Positions 34,276 through 46,448 of a DNA stretch of 64,000 nt are shown in pieces. Every line of letters starts with the position of its first letter. Within the stretch, counting starts at the first letter, position 1. Origin of the DNA: Datura wrightii. Its lineage: Eukaryota > Streptophyta > Magnoliopsida > Solanales > Solanaceae. Where the stretch lies: contig JASDFA010000027.1 in assembly GCA_035772735.1 (NCBI GenBank), positions 29,680,001 through 29,744,000 of the forward strand, written 5' to 3'. The notes under the pieces are model-generated. The model was given only the letters and a program-made list of their open reading frames with translations, did not search any database and was not told the DNA's origin. Both the position numbers and the translations under genes were made by a program.

Positions 34276-36488
34276 TGTAATATCCCAAAAACCCTAAGAT
34301 TAGACCCGACAGTTGAAATAGAGAAAATCGAAATTACTGCACCAGGTCACAGGATGAGTCATCCAGTGACCCCTCAGGAACCCCACAAGTCGTTAAGTGA
34401 CTCATGGGGAAAGGCTGGAACTTGGTTGAAAATTCAAGTTTGGAGTGACCACGGGTGTGACCACGAGTCGTGGTCAACCGCATGATTCGTTAGGTCACCG
34501 TTGGTCAAAAGTGGTCGAAGAATGAAGGAAGTGCAGGCAGTGCAGTTAACGGCTCATCACCACCATTCGTTAGGTACACCACGATTCGTGGTGTCCTCTG
34601 TGGTGACCAAGGCAGGGAAGCTTCCAATGTTGATCACGGAAGGTGACCACGAGTCCTGGTCCATGCGATGAGTCATCGAGTCCCTCGTGGGGACTGTCAG
34701 TATGAATTTTCCTGTGAATTTAATAAGGACTTTTCGTAATTTCTAAGTTTTTAAGGCCTAAACTACGTTGTTTTAAGCTTATAATGGAGTGTTTTAAGAA
34801 GGGTTAAGTCATTCTAAGTCTATCCTAATTCATGCACGCAAGCTTAGAGGTTTGAGAGGTGATCAAGGCTAGTTCCTTCAAAGTTCTACCTTAATTTTCC
34901 TCGGGCAATCAAGGAAGTTGTGACATCAGATCCCTCCATGTATGTAAGGCGATGAATGAGTGCAATAGTCCACACCCATGCCCAATCCCTCTCTATTTCA
35001 TGAAAACCTTATTGATGAATCTATGGGGTTTTAACCCAAATATATAAATTCTCTAAGTTCTATCATGGGTATTATCTAAGCATGTTCCAAATGTTGAATT
35101 ATGATTCATGGGCAAGTTTTACAATGTTTTAAATTACAAATTTATATTTTCAAGTTTTACAATTTATATTGCCCATTCATGGAAGTTCATGGAAAGTTGA
35201 GAGATTATGGTATGTATGTTCAAATATGATGAGATGTTTATGAGAAAAGCATGTTTACAAATTACCCATGTCTATGTTCATGTTTTCAAGTGAATCAAGT
35301 TGATTTCAAGCATGTGTAAGTATTGGGCAAGCCCATATGATAAAGTATGTTTTATGATTTCATGAATTAGCTTACCACGTGGTTTTGGAGTCAAGACTCC
35401 CACTTATGTTCAGCTTGTGGTATGGTTTGAGCCAAGGCTCCTCATGTTATGATTTCAGATTATGCATGTGTGTTATTATTCATCTCGTCACTAGACGATG
35501 GTCAGTTTCGTTGAAAAATGATAGAGAGAATATGCATATTTTTGGGAGTAGTGTCTAGCATCGAGTAGGCTAAGGGTAAGTCAACCCTATGCCTTAGAAC
35601 TACGTGTCAACGTAGGTATGTTCAAATTATTTGGGACCTCCCTTGTGAGCTTCCCCTGCCAAGGGGCCTTCAGCTTAATATCGGTATCATAGTAGCGTAC
35701 TTAACCCTGGCAAAGCTTTGGACAGCTCTGCCCACTTGAGTGTGATAGTCGGTACCACGTAAGCTCTATCGTGGTAATGTTGGTTATAAGATGAGTCTCC
35801 TATTATTCCTCATGGTTTCAGTTATGCATGTTCATTAGTCGTAATATTATGTTCATAGAAAGTTTGACCCAATGATCAGTTTTACTTATGATTATCAGTT
35901 TTCATCTTTGGGTTATTCGATTCAGTTATGATGTTTAGTTATGTTCAGATCATGATTTCAGAAAATAGCATGTAAGTCCTACTCTCATAATCTTATCTTG
36001 ATTATGTTTTGCTATATGCATGATGTATGATTTTAATTACTTATTTGTTTTACTTACCTTGCATATTCAGTACATTCCATATACTGACCGCATACTTTAT
36101 GATGTATCATTTCATGATACAGGATCTGATATCCAGACTCAGTCCTGCTAATAGATAGATTTCCAGCATTAGCACTTCCCGATTCAAGTTGGTGAGTCCT
36201 CGTCTTTCAAGGGCCTTTCTATTCAAACATGTTCAGTATTTTCAGTTTTCAGACTATAGCGATCAACTCGTTAGTATTAGAGGCTTTTCGGACATAGTAT
36301 GTATTCAGTTTCAAACTTATGTATGTACTCAAGTGTTATGTATGTTCAGACTTTCGCTTTGTTATTCATGTTTATCTTCTATTTTATTAGGATGAGTTAG
36401 ATGTTATGTTCATGTCATGGGTCGACTTGGAGCCTCTCAAGGTTCTTTGTCCCATGTCTCAATTCGGGCCTATGTTTGGGTCATGACA
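34276..36488 (+). repeat. 5' LTR of element C (2213 bp)
   Basis: Starts after the CAAAA duplication, ends GTCATGACA right before the primer site. The first 420 bp hold repeated words of the ACGAGTCGT type, including GACCACGAGTCGTGGTC at 34459-34475, where two 8-bp arms flank a central G. The 3' LTR has TATATATT just after this cluster; here the same place reads TATGAATT (34701-34708), so the promoter of the 5' LTR may be weakened. Confidence 0.9.
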
Positions 36489-36490
36489 AA

Positions 36491-36510
36491 CTTGGTATTA
36501 AAGCATTAGG
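36491..36510 (+). other. Primer-binding site of element C
   Basis: CTTGGTATTAAAGCATTAGG, two bases after the LTR end, is a slightly decayed initiator tRNA-Met site. The next ~165 nt closely match the leader of element D (46446 down to about 46280). Confidence 0.85.
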
Positions 36511-36698
36511 TTTTCAAGTGTCCTAGGGTGTCTGAAAGTTGTATTAAGTAGAGTCTTTTTCGTGGGTGTGAAGAGTGTCACACTTATGACGAAGAGGCTA
36601 CGAGACGTTTAGGAAATGTTCCCTTCTTTCATGATCTAAGTCGTGCAATGAAATGTCTCTCTATCCTTCTAATTCGTGCTATCCGCGTTTGTAGAATC

Positions 36699-37900
36699 AT
36701 GACCCCCCGCAGAGTTAATGGAAAGAGAAACGGAAATGCGAATGGCCATGAAAATGGCAGTGGAGATGGGTACCAGCAAGCCCAACCATCCCATGAGAAG
36801 CATGTACCCGAGCTGGTTGCCCATGCTGAGTTCCGTGCGGCCATTCAGATGTTAGCTCAGTCCTTGATAGCCCAGGTCAATTAGCATATGGTAGCGCATG
36901 TCCCTCAGAAAAGGAATGTGGCGGCAGCAGGAGTTAGAGATTTTCTCCGGATGAATGCTCCGGAGTTTCTTGGATCGAAGGTGGACGAGGATCCACATGA
37001 GTTTATTGAGGAGATTTTGAAGATCACCCAGATTATGAGGGTGACTGGGGAGGAGTGCATCGATTTAGACTCGTACCAGTTGAAGGGGGTTTCTCACATT
37101 TGGTTCAAGCAATGGAAGAATAGTAGTGCAGTTGGAGTAGGCCCTATCAGTTGGGATGAGTTTCATGCCACTTTTCTGGATTGATTCTTCCCTTAGGAGA
37201 TGAGGGAGATCAAAGTAGCCGAGTTTGTGAATCTAAAGAAAGGGAAGATGATAGTTCAGGAGTATGCCTTGGAGTTCACTCGTCTGTCCAAGTATGCACC
37301 TGAGATGGTGTCAGACCAGAGAGCCCAAGTGAGTCGGTTCATGCATGGCATAGCAGACTACCTAGTCAAGGATTGCCTGACCATGATGCTTTATCAGGAT
37401 ATTGATTTTGCTCGGATAGTCCTATACGCCTAGAATATGGAGGCGGTACAGATGAGTGAGCGGGAGAGAGAGGCCAAGAGGGCCAGGACTGAAAGTTTTG
37501 GATTCTCCCAGCAGATACCTAGTGGGCACCGTCAGCAGTCTCATCAGAGATTTTCAGCCCCAGTGTCTTCGGCTATGAGTTTGCCATCCAGATCAAGGCG
37601 TGATCAAAGGGGACGAGCATCGGACTCCAGGGGCCAAAGTAGCAGACCCATAGAAACCAGCCCTCCAGAGTGTAGCAGATGTGGTTGGATACACGTGGGC
37701 CAGTGCTTAGCAGGTTCGGGTCTTATTTCGGGTGTGCGAAGCCCGTACATATGCTAAGAGATTGGCCAACAGACAGACAAGGTCATGATACGGGCCGAGG
37801 CCCGACCTTCAGTTCAGCAGCTCCACCAGCACACCCAGCTCAACAGAAGGCATCTACTAGTTCGGTTGGTGGTTAGTGCCAGAACAAATTCTATGCCCTA
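36699..37900 (+). pseudogene. Gag of element C (broken)
   Basis: Start chosen at ATG 36699 (MTPRRVNGKRNGNANGHENG) because the same kind of start opens gag of element D (MPPRRANGRRN). The capsid region reads FLRMNAPEFLGSKVDEDPHE and, further on, MIVQEYALEFTRLSKYAPEM. A zinc-knuckle region lies near 37665-37780 (CSRCGWIHVGQC; then, in another frame, GCAKPVHMLRD). In-frame stops: TAG at 36884, TGA at 37184, TAG at 37196 and 37433, plus a frameshift near 37700. Confidence 0.85.
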
Positions 37901-37959
37901 GCATCCCATCAAGAGCAGGATGTCTCCCCAGATATATTCACTGGTATGTTATGAGTATT

Positions 37960-38527
37960 CCACCTTGATGTATATGCATTGTTAGATCCAGGGGCTACTT
38001 TATCTTTTGTGACACCCTATGGTGCTAGAAGCTTCAGAGTTAGTCCTGAAATCTTATCAGAACCCTTCTCAGTCTCTACTCCAGTTGGTGATTCAGTTAT
38101 AGCTAGATGGGGGTATAGAAATTGCCCTGTCACAGTCCTTCAGAAAATCACCTCAACAGATTTAGTAGAGTTAGCCATGACCGATTTTGATGTTATCCTC
38201 GTGAATTGCTTATTTTCATGCTATGCCTCAGTCAATTGTAGAACCTGTGGAGTAAAGTTTAGATTTCCAGGTGAACCAGTCTTAGAGTGGAAGGCTAGTT
38301 CAGTTGTGCCTGTAGGTCATTTCATTTCCTACCTTAAGGCCAGAAAGGTGATTTCGAAGGGTTGCGTGTACCATCTAGTTAGGTTTAAGGATGCTACATC
38401 TGAAACCCCGACTATCCAGTCAATTCCAATAGTGTGTGAATATCCAGAAGTGTTTCCAAATGATTTACGGGGAATCCCTCCCAAGCAGGAGATTGATTTT
38501 GGTATTGACATTCTTCCCGATTCGTAG
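37960..38527 (+). pseudogene. Aspartic protease of element C (nearly intact frame)
   Basis: An open frame of 182 codons. The active-site region is LLDPGATLSFVTP near its start (D-P-G, accepted in this group), followed by FSVSTPVGDSVIARWGYRNC. The usual FDVILGMDWL motif reads FDVILVNCLF, so the second conserved strand is damaged. It runs on into the linker before RT (EYPEVFPNDLRGIPP) and ends in a TAG at 38525-38527. Confidence 0.85.
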
Positions 38528-39760
38528 CCTATATATATTCCTCCTTACAGAATGGCTCCAGCTGAGCTAAATGAGTTGCAGGAGCAATTGAAAAACCTCT
38601 TGGACAAAGTTTTCATCAGACCGAGTAAATCCCTTATGGGGTGCACCAGTTCTCTTTGTCCAAAAGAAGGATGGTTCCCTTTGGACTTGTATTGATTATT
38701 CTCAATTGAACAAAGTTACCATCAAGAACAAGTATCCTCCCCCTAGGATTGATGATTTGTTTGACCAGCTTCAGGGTGCTAAGTGCTTTTCAAAGATAGA
38801 TCTCAGATCCGGATACCATCATCTCAGGGTTCGGGAGAGTGACATTCCGAAAATAGCCTTTAGGATTCGGTATGGCCACTATGAGTTTGTTTTTATGTCT
38901 TTTGGACTAACGAATGGTCCTGCAGCTTTTCTAGATTTTGATGAACAAGGTGTTCAATCCATATTTGGACATGTTCATGATTGTGTTCATCGATGACATC
39001 CTTATATACTCTTGGAGCGAGGAGGAGCATGCCGCTCATTTGAGTGGGTGCTACAGATTCTCAAGGGTTGCCAGTTATATGCTAAATTCAGTAAATGTGA
39101 GTTTTGGTTCAACTCAATGGCATTTTTGGGTCATGTGGTGTCAGGTGAGAGTGTACAGGTAGACTCTCAGAAGATAGAAGCGGTGAAGAATTGGCCTAGA
39201 CTGGTGAATCTTTTGGATATCAGGAGTTTCTTGGGTTTAGCTGGTTATTATCGGAGATTTGTTGAGGGGTTTTCATCTATTGCAGCACCATTGACCAAAT
39301 TGACCCAGAAGAAAGTGAAGTTTCAATTGTCGGAGGCTTGTGAGAAGAGCTTCCAAGAGTTGAAGACTCGACTCACCTCAGCACCAGTGTTGACCCTACC
39401 CGAGGGTACCGATGGGTTTGTGGTATATTATGACGCTTCAAGGATCGGCCTTGGTTGTGTACTCATGTAGCATGGTAAAGTTATAGCCTATGCTTCTAGG
39501 CAGCTGAAAGTCCATGAAAAGAATTATCCGACTCATGATCTTGAATTGGCTGAGGTAGTATTTCCCTTGAAGATTGGGAGACACTATTTGTACGGGGTCC
39601 ATGTAGATGTGTTTACGGACCACAAAATCCTACAATATATGTTTACCCAGAAGGATCTAAATCTACATCAAAGAAGGTGGTTGGAGCTACTCAAGGATTA
39701 TGACATGAGTGTCCTTTACCATCTGGGCAAGGCTAATTGGTAGCAGACTCTCTTAGTAGG
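38528..39760 (+). pseudogene. Reverse transcriptase and RNase H of element C (broken)
   Basis: RT motifs in order: YRMAPAEL near 38548; KVTIKNKYPPPRIDDLFDQL (38706 on); FSKIDLRSGYHHLRV with the first catalytic Asp; FVFMSFGLTNGPAAF; and the catalytic FIDDILIYS at 38986 on, in a different frame (frameshift near 38930). The thumb is at 39012-39300 (FLGHVVSGESVQV, SFLGLAGYYRRFVEGFSS). RNase H reads VVYYDASRIGLGCVLM, then a TAG at 39470, then HGKVIAYASRQLKVHEKNYP. Confidence 0.88.
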
Positions 39761-41139
39761 CTTTTTATGGAGAGTGTATCCCATGTAGATGAGGGGCGGA
39801 AGGAGCTGGTGAAGGATGTGCATCGGCTCGCATGGTTGGGAGTTCATTTGGTTGAGTCGACCGATGGTGGTGTTCTTGTGCAGAATGGGTCAGAATCATC
39901 ATTGGTAACTGATGTTTAGGCTAGGCAAGATGAGTATCCTATTTTGGTGAAGTTGAAGGAAGTCATTCAAAATTAGAAGGTAGAGGTCTTCTCCAAAGGG
40001 GGAGATGGTGTGCTCTGATATTAGGGTCATTAGTGTGTTCTGGATGTTGATGATTTGAGAGATTGGATGTTGCACGAGGCTCATGGTTCCAGATACTCCA
40101 TACATTCAGGTGCCACCAAGATTTTTTATTACCTACGGGAAGTCTATTGGTGGAATGGCATGAAGAAGGACATAGAGGAGATTATGGCTAAGTGTTCAAA
40201 TTATTAGTAAGTGAAGGTTGAGCACTAGAGACCAGGAAGTGTACTTCAAGACATCCGCATTCCTATTTGGAAGTGGGAGGAAATCAATATGGACTTCATC
40301 ACAGGGTTGCCTCGCAATTATCGACAGTATGACTCCATTTGGGTGGTTGTGGACAGGTTGACTAAAGCAACTCATTTCCTACCGGTCAAAACTACCAATT
40401 CAGCATAGGATTATGCTAAGTTGTACATTCGGAGTTAGTTCAGTTGCATGGAGTGCCATTTCCCATCATATCAGATAGAGGTACTCAGTTTACCTCCCAG
40501 TTTTGGAGATCGTTTCAAAAGGGACTTGGTACTCAGGTCAAGTTCAGTATAGCATTTCACCCGCAAATAGATGCTCAGGCGGAGCAGACTATCTAGACTC
40601 TTGAGGATATGTTGAGAGTGTGTGTGATTGATTTCAAGGGTAGTTAGGATGATCATTTGCCTCTCATTGAGTTTGCGTATAACAACAGCTACCATTCCAG
40701 CATTCAGATGGCTCCGTTTGAGGCTCTTTATAGGCGGAGATGTAGATCACCTATTGGTTGGTTTGAAGTCGGTAAAGCTACGATGATAGTACCAGATTTA
40801 GTCCATGAGGCTATGGAGAAAGTTCAGCTTATAAGGGACAGGTTGAAAACAACTCAGAGTCGCCAAAAGTCCTATGCAGATGTGAGGAGGGATCTTGAGT
40901 TTGAAGTCGATGATCGAGTGTTTCTGAAGGTATCTCCCATGAAGGGAGTGTTGAGGTTCGAAAAGAAAGGAAAACTCAGTCCCTGTTATGTTGACCCATA
41001 CCGAATTGTGAAAAGGGTTGGCAAGGTAGCATATGAATTAGAATTGCCCTCAGAATTAGCTTCTTTCCATCCAGTTTTCCATGTATCTCTCTTAAAGAAG
41101 TGTTTGGGTGATCCAGCTATGGTTGTTCCGGTGGACAGT
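39761..41139 (+). pseudogene. Integrase of element C, first part (broken by stops and element D)
   Basis: The catalytic core is spread over short frames: near 40320-40390 FDSIW-type text with the first Asp, near 40465 ISDRG, then the Glu region near 40600. The C-terminal domain is open at 40657-41139: EFAYNNSYHSSIQMAPFEAL, then CYVDPYRIVKRVGKVAYELE and HPVFHVSLLKK. Numerous TAG stops occur between 39917 and 40650. Coding sequence is interrupted at codon VGVK by element D and resumes at 49286. Confidence 0.85.
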
Positions 41140-41144
41140 GTCGG

Positions 41145-44115
41145 TGTGAAGACCCGAGTTCACATCCTAGCCATAACACCGGATAAGGAATCTCAAAAGG
41201 CTCCAAGTCAACTCATGGCATAATCATAGTATAACACTTAACAATAGAAACAACTATCTTAAACATAACTAAGCGGAAGCTAACTGTAAGGAGTCAAATT
41301 TAAAACTTTAAAGACATAATCTAACATAAACTTTAATTTATCGGCTGAATCTGATCACACATGCCTGAAAGTCTTTACTAAACTGATGAGTTGCTGGGAC
41401 AAGTCCCCAGCTAACTTCTAAAGTCTGAAAACCGAAATATAACTAAGATAAGACACATAGATCTCGTCCTCGAGAGATGAGGACTCACCATAATGCACTG
41501 AGATGAAAGAAGAAGCGTGTCTACCTGCGGGACTGAGTCTGGGTACCTGAATCTATATCATGAAATGATATAGAACATAAAGTATACGGTTAGTACTTGG
41601 AATGCACTGAGCATGCGGGAAAACATAAATAAACTGAACATACAAGTATACAAGAAGGAAATAAAGTGGGTACACCAACATGCAACCGATTTAGAATGCA
41701 ACAACCCTCTTCTGAGCCACATACACACATCAACATGAAACTATCATTTGGAACTCATATTCTGAAGCATCATTAAACTCATGCATAAGGGTCAGGCACT
41801 AAAAATATAATGAGAACTGAAGCTGAAGCTAATATCATACACTATACTAGATATTTGCTGAAAACTGAGACTGCATTATGTTGTATCTGTTATAAACTGA
41901 AGTCTGAACTATACAGAACTGAGCCAAACAGATAACGTGAACTAAGGGAGTCATTCTCTGTTATGGAGAGTCCTGACTGAACTATGGAAAAACATTCTCT
42001 GCTAAGAAGAGTCCCTGACTGATAAAGGGAAACATTCTACGCTATGGAAAGTCCCTAACTAACTAAGGGAAACATTCTAGGCTATGAAAAGTCCCTGACT
42101 GACTAAGGGAAATATTCTCGGCAATGAAGAGTCCCTGACTAACTAAGAAAAACATTCTTGACTATGGAGAGTCCCTGTCTGACCAAGGGAAATGTTCTCA
42201 GTTGTGGAGAGTCCCTGGCTAACTAGAACATGAGGAGTACTAACTTTTCATTATTCATCTGGTCTCTGCTACTACAGCTAATCAGAAACATGGGCATTCA
42301 ACTATTTACATCATACTGAATCATTTAGAATTGATTAAGGCTACTTCCTTCTAACTACAAGCCCAACAGTCTGAAAAATCATTCTCGTTCTTTATCATCA
42401 TAATTCATATCATCATAGTATCAAATCATCATTTAAGCTACACATTTTACATTCATGAAACATCTATAGGTTCAGACCGTACTTTACACGCATACACAAT
42501 ATTCAAGTCCCGAGTTTCTAACATGTGACGTATAACATAGAGTCATGTAAATTCATAGGTACAATTCATACTTTAATACGTATACGTTGATTCATAAATT
42601 CTAAATTCACGGAAAAACCCATATAACTAGCTCATACCTTAAACATGTACAACGAGGTCATGGTAGAAGCATATATTTATTTCATGGAACCCATTTCGAA
42701 ATTTACTTTAATTCGTGAGGAAGATTCAATAATTATGTTGTTACCATAGGTTCACCTCGTACCCAAACATTTACATCAAAAACATAATGAAGGCACATAC
42801 ATACTTCCCATTGATCAAAACCCATAAGTTCTAATCTCATCTCAACATATCTATCAAACATATATTCTAGCTTTTAAAGGAATTCTTATGATCTTCACAT
42901 ATTTTAGACATGGATACAAGTTCATGATATAATCAAGTGAACAATAACCAAATCCCAATCAAAGTTGTAACTTATATCATGTGATCACGCATTCTCACCA
43001 TTAAGCACATGATTCAAGATATTAAAATAATCCCATAAACATAAATAACTTTTAATCCTAATGGGTCTTGGAATTCATAGAAGACATAGAATAAATCATC
43101 CATAAATTGAAACCCTAGATCATGCTTTTCTAGAATAAGGGAATCGGGTTTTTAAAAAAAACGTTTGTGGCACAAGGATGGAAGAATATCCTTGTTGAAA
43201 AACCCACATACCTGATTAAGAGAAACCCTACTTGAACTTGCACCTTGAAGCCTTCAGGAAACCCTTGTTGAATCCTTAATCTTGAGAGGGGAAGGAAGAA
43301 GAGTTGAGGGAATGAGAGGTTAGGCTACAAAACCCCTAAAAACGTCCCTTAAAATGCCCAAAACGACGCCATTTAGGAACTGCGAGCAGAGGACTTTACC
43401 AAAATACCCTTGGGAAAACCTTTAAAATCTTCTCGATCTGCAACCACGACCCTCACCACGAGTCATTAGTCCTCACCACGACTCGTGGTGACCATCCGTT
43501 GCTTCAGGGGGTCTGCTTCTCAGTTTCTACTTCCTCAACCAACAACCAATAGGACGAGTCGTTACTTCCTCCAACGACTTTTCACCACCTCCTGTTGACT
43601 CCACTGGCTCCTCAACTTGCGACCCCTCCAACGACATGACGAGTCGTTACTTGATCCAATGACTCGTCAGTTCCTTCTGTCATCCCTACTGGACCAACCC
43701 TCGAGTCCCTTCCAACGGCCAACACCACGGGTCGTTGTCAGCTTAAACGGTCCATTGTAACCATCCGTCATCACCAACCCAGAACCCTGAACTCTAACTA
43801 ACGACTCTTCATGATGACCTATTACGGCAGCCAATGAGTCATCACCTGACTCGTCCCCTCCGAGAAGTCCAATTTGAATGCTTACCATGATTGCATCTAA
43901 CATGTTGTGGTTTCACACAACGACTCGTACCTCCTATCGTGGCATCAAAACACTTGGCACCAATTTCTGAATCTCTTCCAATGACTGCCTCTAATGAGTC
44001 GTTAGAGTGACCAACGACTCGTTAGAGGAGTCATTCAGAGGCACTGTTGTAGATTTTTCTATTGATCACATTCCAAATCCTGATTTTAAATCTTGGCAAC
44101 TTTTGGGGTGTTGCA
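41145..44115 (-). repeat. 3' LTR of element D (2971 bp)
   Basis: Minus-strand start TGCAACACCCC at 44115 after the polypurine tract; end at 41145 next to the GTCGG duplication. It contains a 40-bp tandem array of seven units (41952-42232), the phrase ATCATTTCATGATATAG related to the C LTR, and a cluster of ACGACTCGT/ACGAGTCGT words at 43440-44040, for instance CACCACGACTCGTGGTG at 43474-43490. Confidence 0.88.
41952..42232 (-). repeat. Seven-unit 40-bp tandem array in the 3' LTR of element D
   Basis: Units start CATTCT(C/A) on the plus strand and contain GAGAGTCCCTGACTGA; unit length 40-41 bp, no spacers. The other LTR has five units at the same place. Confidence 0.88.
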
Positions 44116-45061
44116 ATATCTCCCCCTTGGGAACATTCATCCCCAAATGCTGGCTAAACATACTTAAAGGATAGGGACAGAACTGAAACTTGAAAACTGA
44201 TCAATTACAGCTGAAACAATGGAGTATCTGACTCTGGTTGATCTTACATATCTAAACTTGAACATCTAAATCATACATGTATGCTAGGGCACAAGAGGGA
44301 CTGAATGACATGAAACTAACATGGAGCTAGATAGAACACTGAGAAGGATTCTTTCCCTCTAACCGGCACCGAGCTGATATAGACTGAGGCTTCGTTCTCA
44401 AATCTCTTTCTGTTACGGGGTTAGAATTCATGATATCTGGTCTAACTGAAAGTAAAGGACTCATGAGCACGAGTCATTCATGACATTTATAACTGAGCAC
44501 ATACATGAGTTAACCTTGTTCTACTGAGATACTAAGGCAACTTCTGAAGACTGAGTTCGAGTTGATCATATACTGGAAGACATGAGTTAACATGCATAGC
44601 TAGTTTATGACATGAAGCTGAGGCTTAAGGGTTTACAGGGTGAGACTGGCATCGCTATCTGAAGCGGTCATCTAGAAATTCTAGAAGTCTACACTTTAGA
44701 ATGGGTAGAGCGTAGCTTCAACTGAAACATAAGAGAAACTGTCTGAATCTGAAGGGATTGGCATACCATGGTGATTAGGGCTGGGACTCTCCTACTAGTA
44801 CACTCAATATTTGACTTCTCTCATAGACCCACCATTTCCCCCTTAGCTTAACGCCATCATTCTAAGGCTCCTGAATCTTTCTTAAGGTCGGGGATAAATC
44901 CCTAAATCCTAGCTTCTCTTTCACCTCTAACCTTCACTGCAAGCCTTACACTCACAACCGTTCACATCACACATTGACAATCTCTTCTCAACAACCATCA
45001 TAGGCTTCTTATTCGATACTGGGGTTCTGGGGCTGGCAACATGCAAAGAGTAACACAAAAT
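44116..45061 (-). other. 3' noncoding region of element D with polypurine tract
   Basis: The minus strand ends CCAAGGGGGAGATAT right before the LTR, the same tract as in element C (CCAAGGAGGAGATAT). The rest has no supported reading frame; protease and pol would be expected here in a full element. GC content and word use are like the LTRs. Confidence 0.75.
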
Positions 45062-46231
45062 TCAAAACATACCTGTGATTACCACTGGCGACTTGCCCTT
45101 ATCATGGTATGCTACTACGACATAGGAGCGGTTATGATGTTGTCCGCTGCCCGAGCTAGATGATGCACCCTATTGAAATGGATGGGATGTCGGAGCTACT
45201 GAAGAGGTAGCCAAGGATATACTCTCGCCTCGCTTAGCCGCTGGGCAATCTCGATGCTTATGGCCCAACTTGCCGCACCAAAAACACATCCAAGCCGGCC
45301 ATGCATTATCCCAAATGGTGCTCCCCATAGATGGTACACAACGGATACGTAATCTCCCTTACCCTGGGTTTGTACTAAGCACTAACTATCGAAAGTGCTG
45401 GGGCTTATGATTTCTGCTGGGAATGTGAGCAGTGTCCACCACTCATCCTCTGGGGGAAAACTCTGAATCTCCTATCTTGGCCCTCTTGGCCTCTCTCTCT
45501 CTCTTTCCTTCACCTGTTCCGCTTCCATTTATTGAGCGAATATCACTAAACGTGGAAATTCTATATCCCTGTGCAACATAGCGGTCCTTCATTCTTTGAT
45601 CAAGGATTCTGACACTCTATTCACAAACCTGCTCACCCAGGCCCTCTGATCAGCTGCCATCTCCTGTGCATACTTGGATAACCGGGTGAACTCCAACACG
45701 TACTCTTGTACAGTCATGTTGTTCTGTCTCAAGTTGATGAATTCTACTGCCTTTGCCTCTCTCAACTCCTTAGGGAAAAACCTGTCTAGGAATGCAGTCA
45801 TAAATTCATCCCAACCTCGAGACCTGCTCCAATTCCCCGACTGTCTCTCCACTGGCAAAACCATATATAAGCGACTCTTTTCAGTTGGTAGGAGGCTAAG
45901 TCTGCGCTCTCAGTTCCTGTCACCCCCATGATTTGGGTAATTCTAGATCTCTCCCAAGAACTCATACGGGTCCTCGTCTACCTTTAACCTCAAGAATTTG
46001 GGTGTGTTCATTCTGAGGAAATCTCGTAACCTTGCCGCCGCTATATTCCTATTCGGGGGAACACAATCCATCACTTGCTAATTAATCTGGGCGGTCATGG
46101 CCTACGCCAACATATTAAGGGTTGCCCGAAATTCGGCATGAGAACATGGTCATCCATTGGGTTCGTTGGGGCTAGTGGTTCTTGAGGCGGCCATTACTAT
46201 TTCTTCTTCCATTTGCTCTTCTAGGAGGCAT
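45062..46231 (-). pseudogene. Gag of element D (broken)
   Basis: Start at ATG 46231 (MPPRRANGRRNSNG), equivalent to gag of C. The best preserved part is 45589-45864 (WDEFMTAFLDRFFPKELREA, then MTVQEYVLEFTRLSKYAQEM), collinear with C at 37140-37330. A good zinc knuckle, CFWCGKLGHKHRDC, lies at about 45247-45288 and keeps all four zinc ligands, unlike C. The frame ends at a TGA at 45062-45064, where C would continue into protease (both have a TGM phrase there). Several stops interrupt it. Confidence 0.85.
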
Positions 46232-46430
46232 TATCTGCGAGTGCGTAAAGCACGAGTCAAGAGAGGGACTGCTAGAGTTTCATACTCTACGCACAATAAG
46301 AATCATTAAGAAAAGGGAACATTCCTAAAATGTCTCGTAGCCTCTTCGTCATAAGTGTGGCACGCTTCACACCCATGAAGAAGACTCTACTTAACGTGGC
46401 TTTTAGACACCCTAGGACACTCTAAACCTT

Positions 46431-46445
46431 TGCTTTGATACCAAG
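46431..46445 (-). other. Primer-binding site of element D
   Basis: Minus strand CTTGGTATCAAAGCA, a near-exact initiator tRNA-Met site, just inside the LTR end at 46449. It is better preserved than that of C. Confidence 0.85.
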
Positions 46446-46448
46446 TTT

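Noticed and set aside
34003..34485. Plus-strand open frame of 160 codons
   Set aside because: It spans the junction of copia RT (antisense) and the start of the C LTR, so it cannot be a real gene.
41145..44115. Element D LTR taken as the end of a separate gene desert or a solo LTR
   Set aside because: A second matching LTR, primer site, polypurine tract and matching 5-bp duplications show one complete element 41145-49285.
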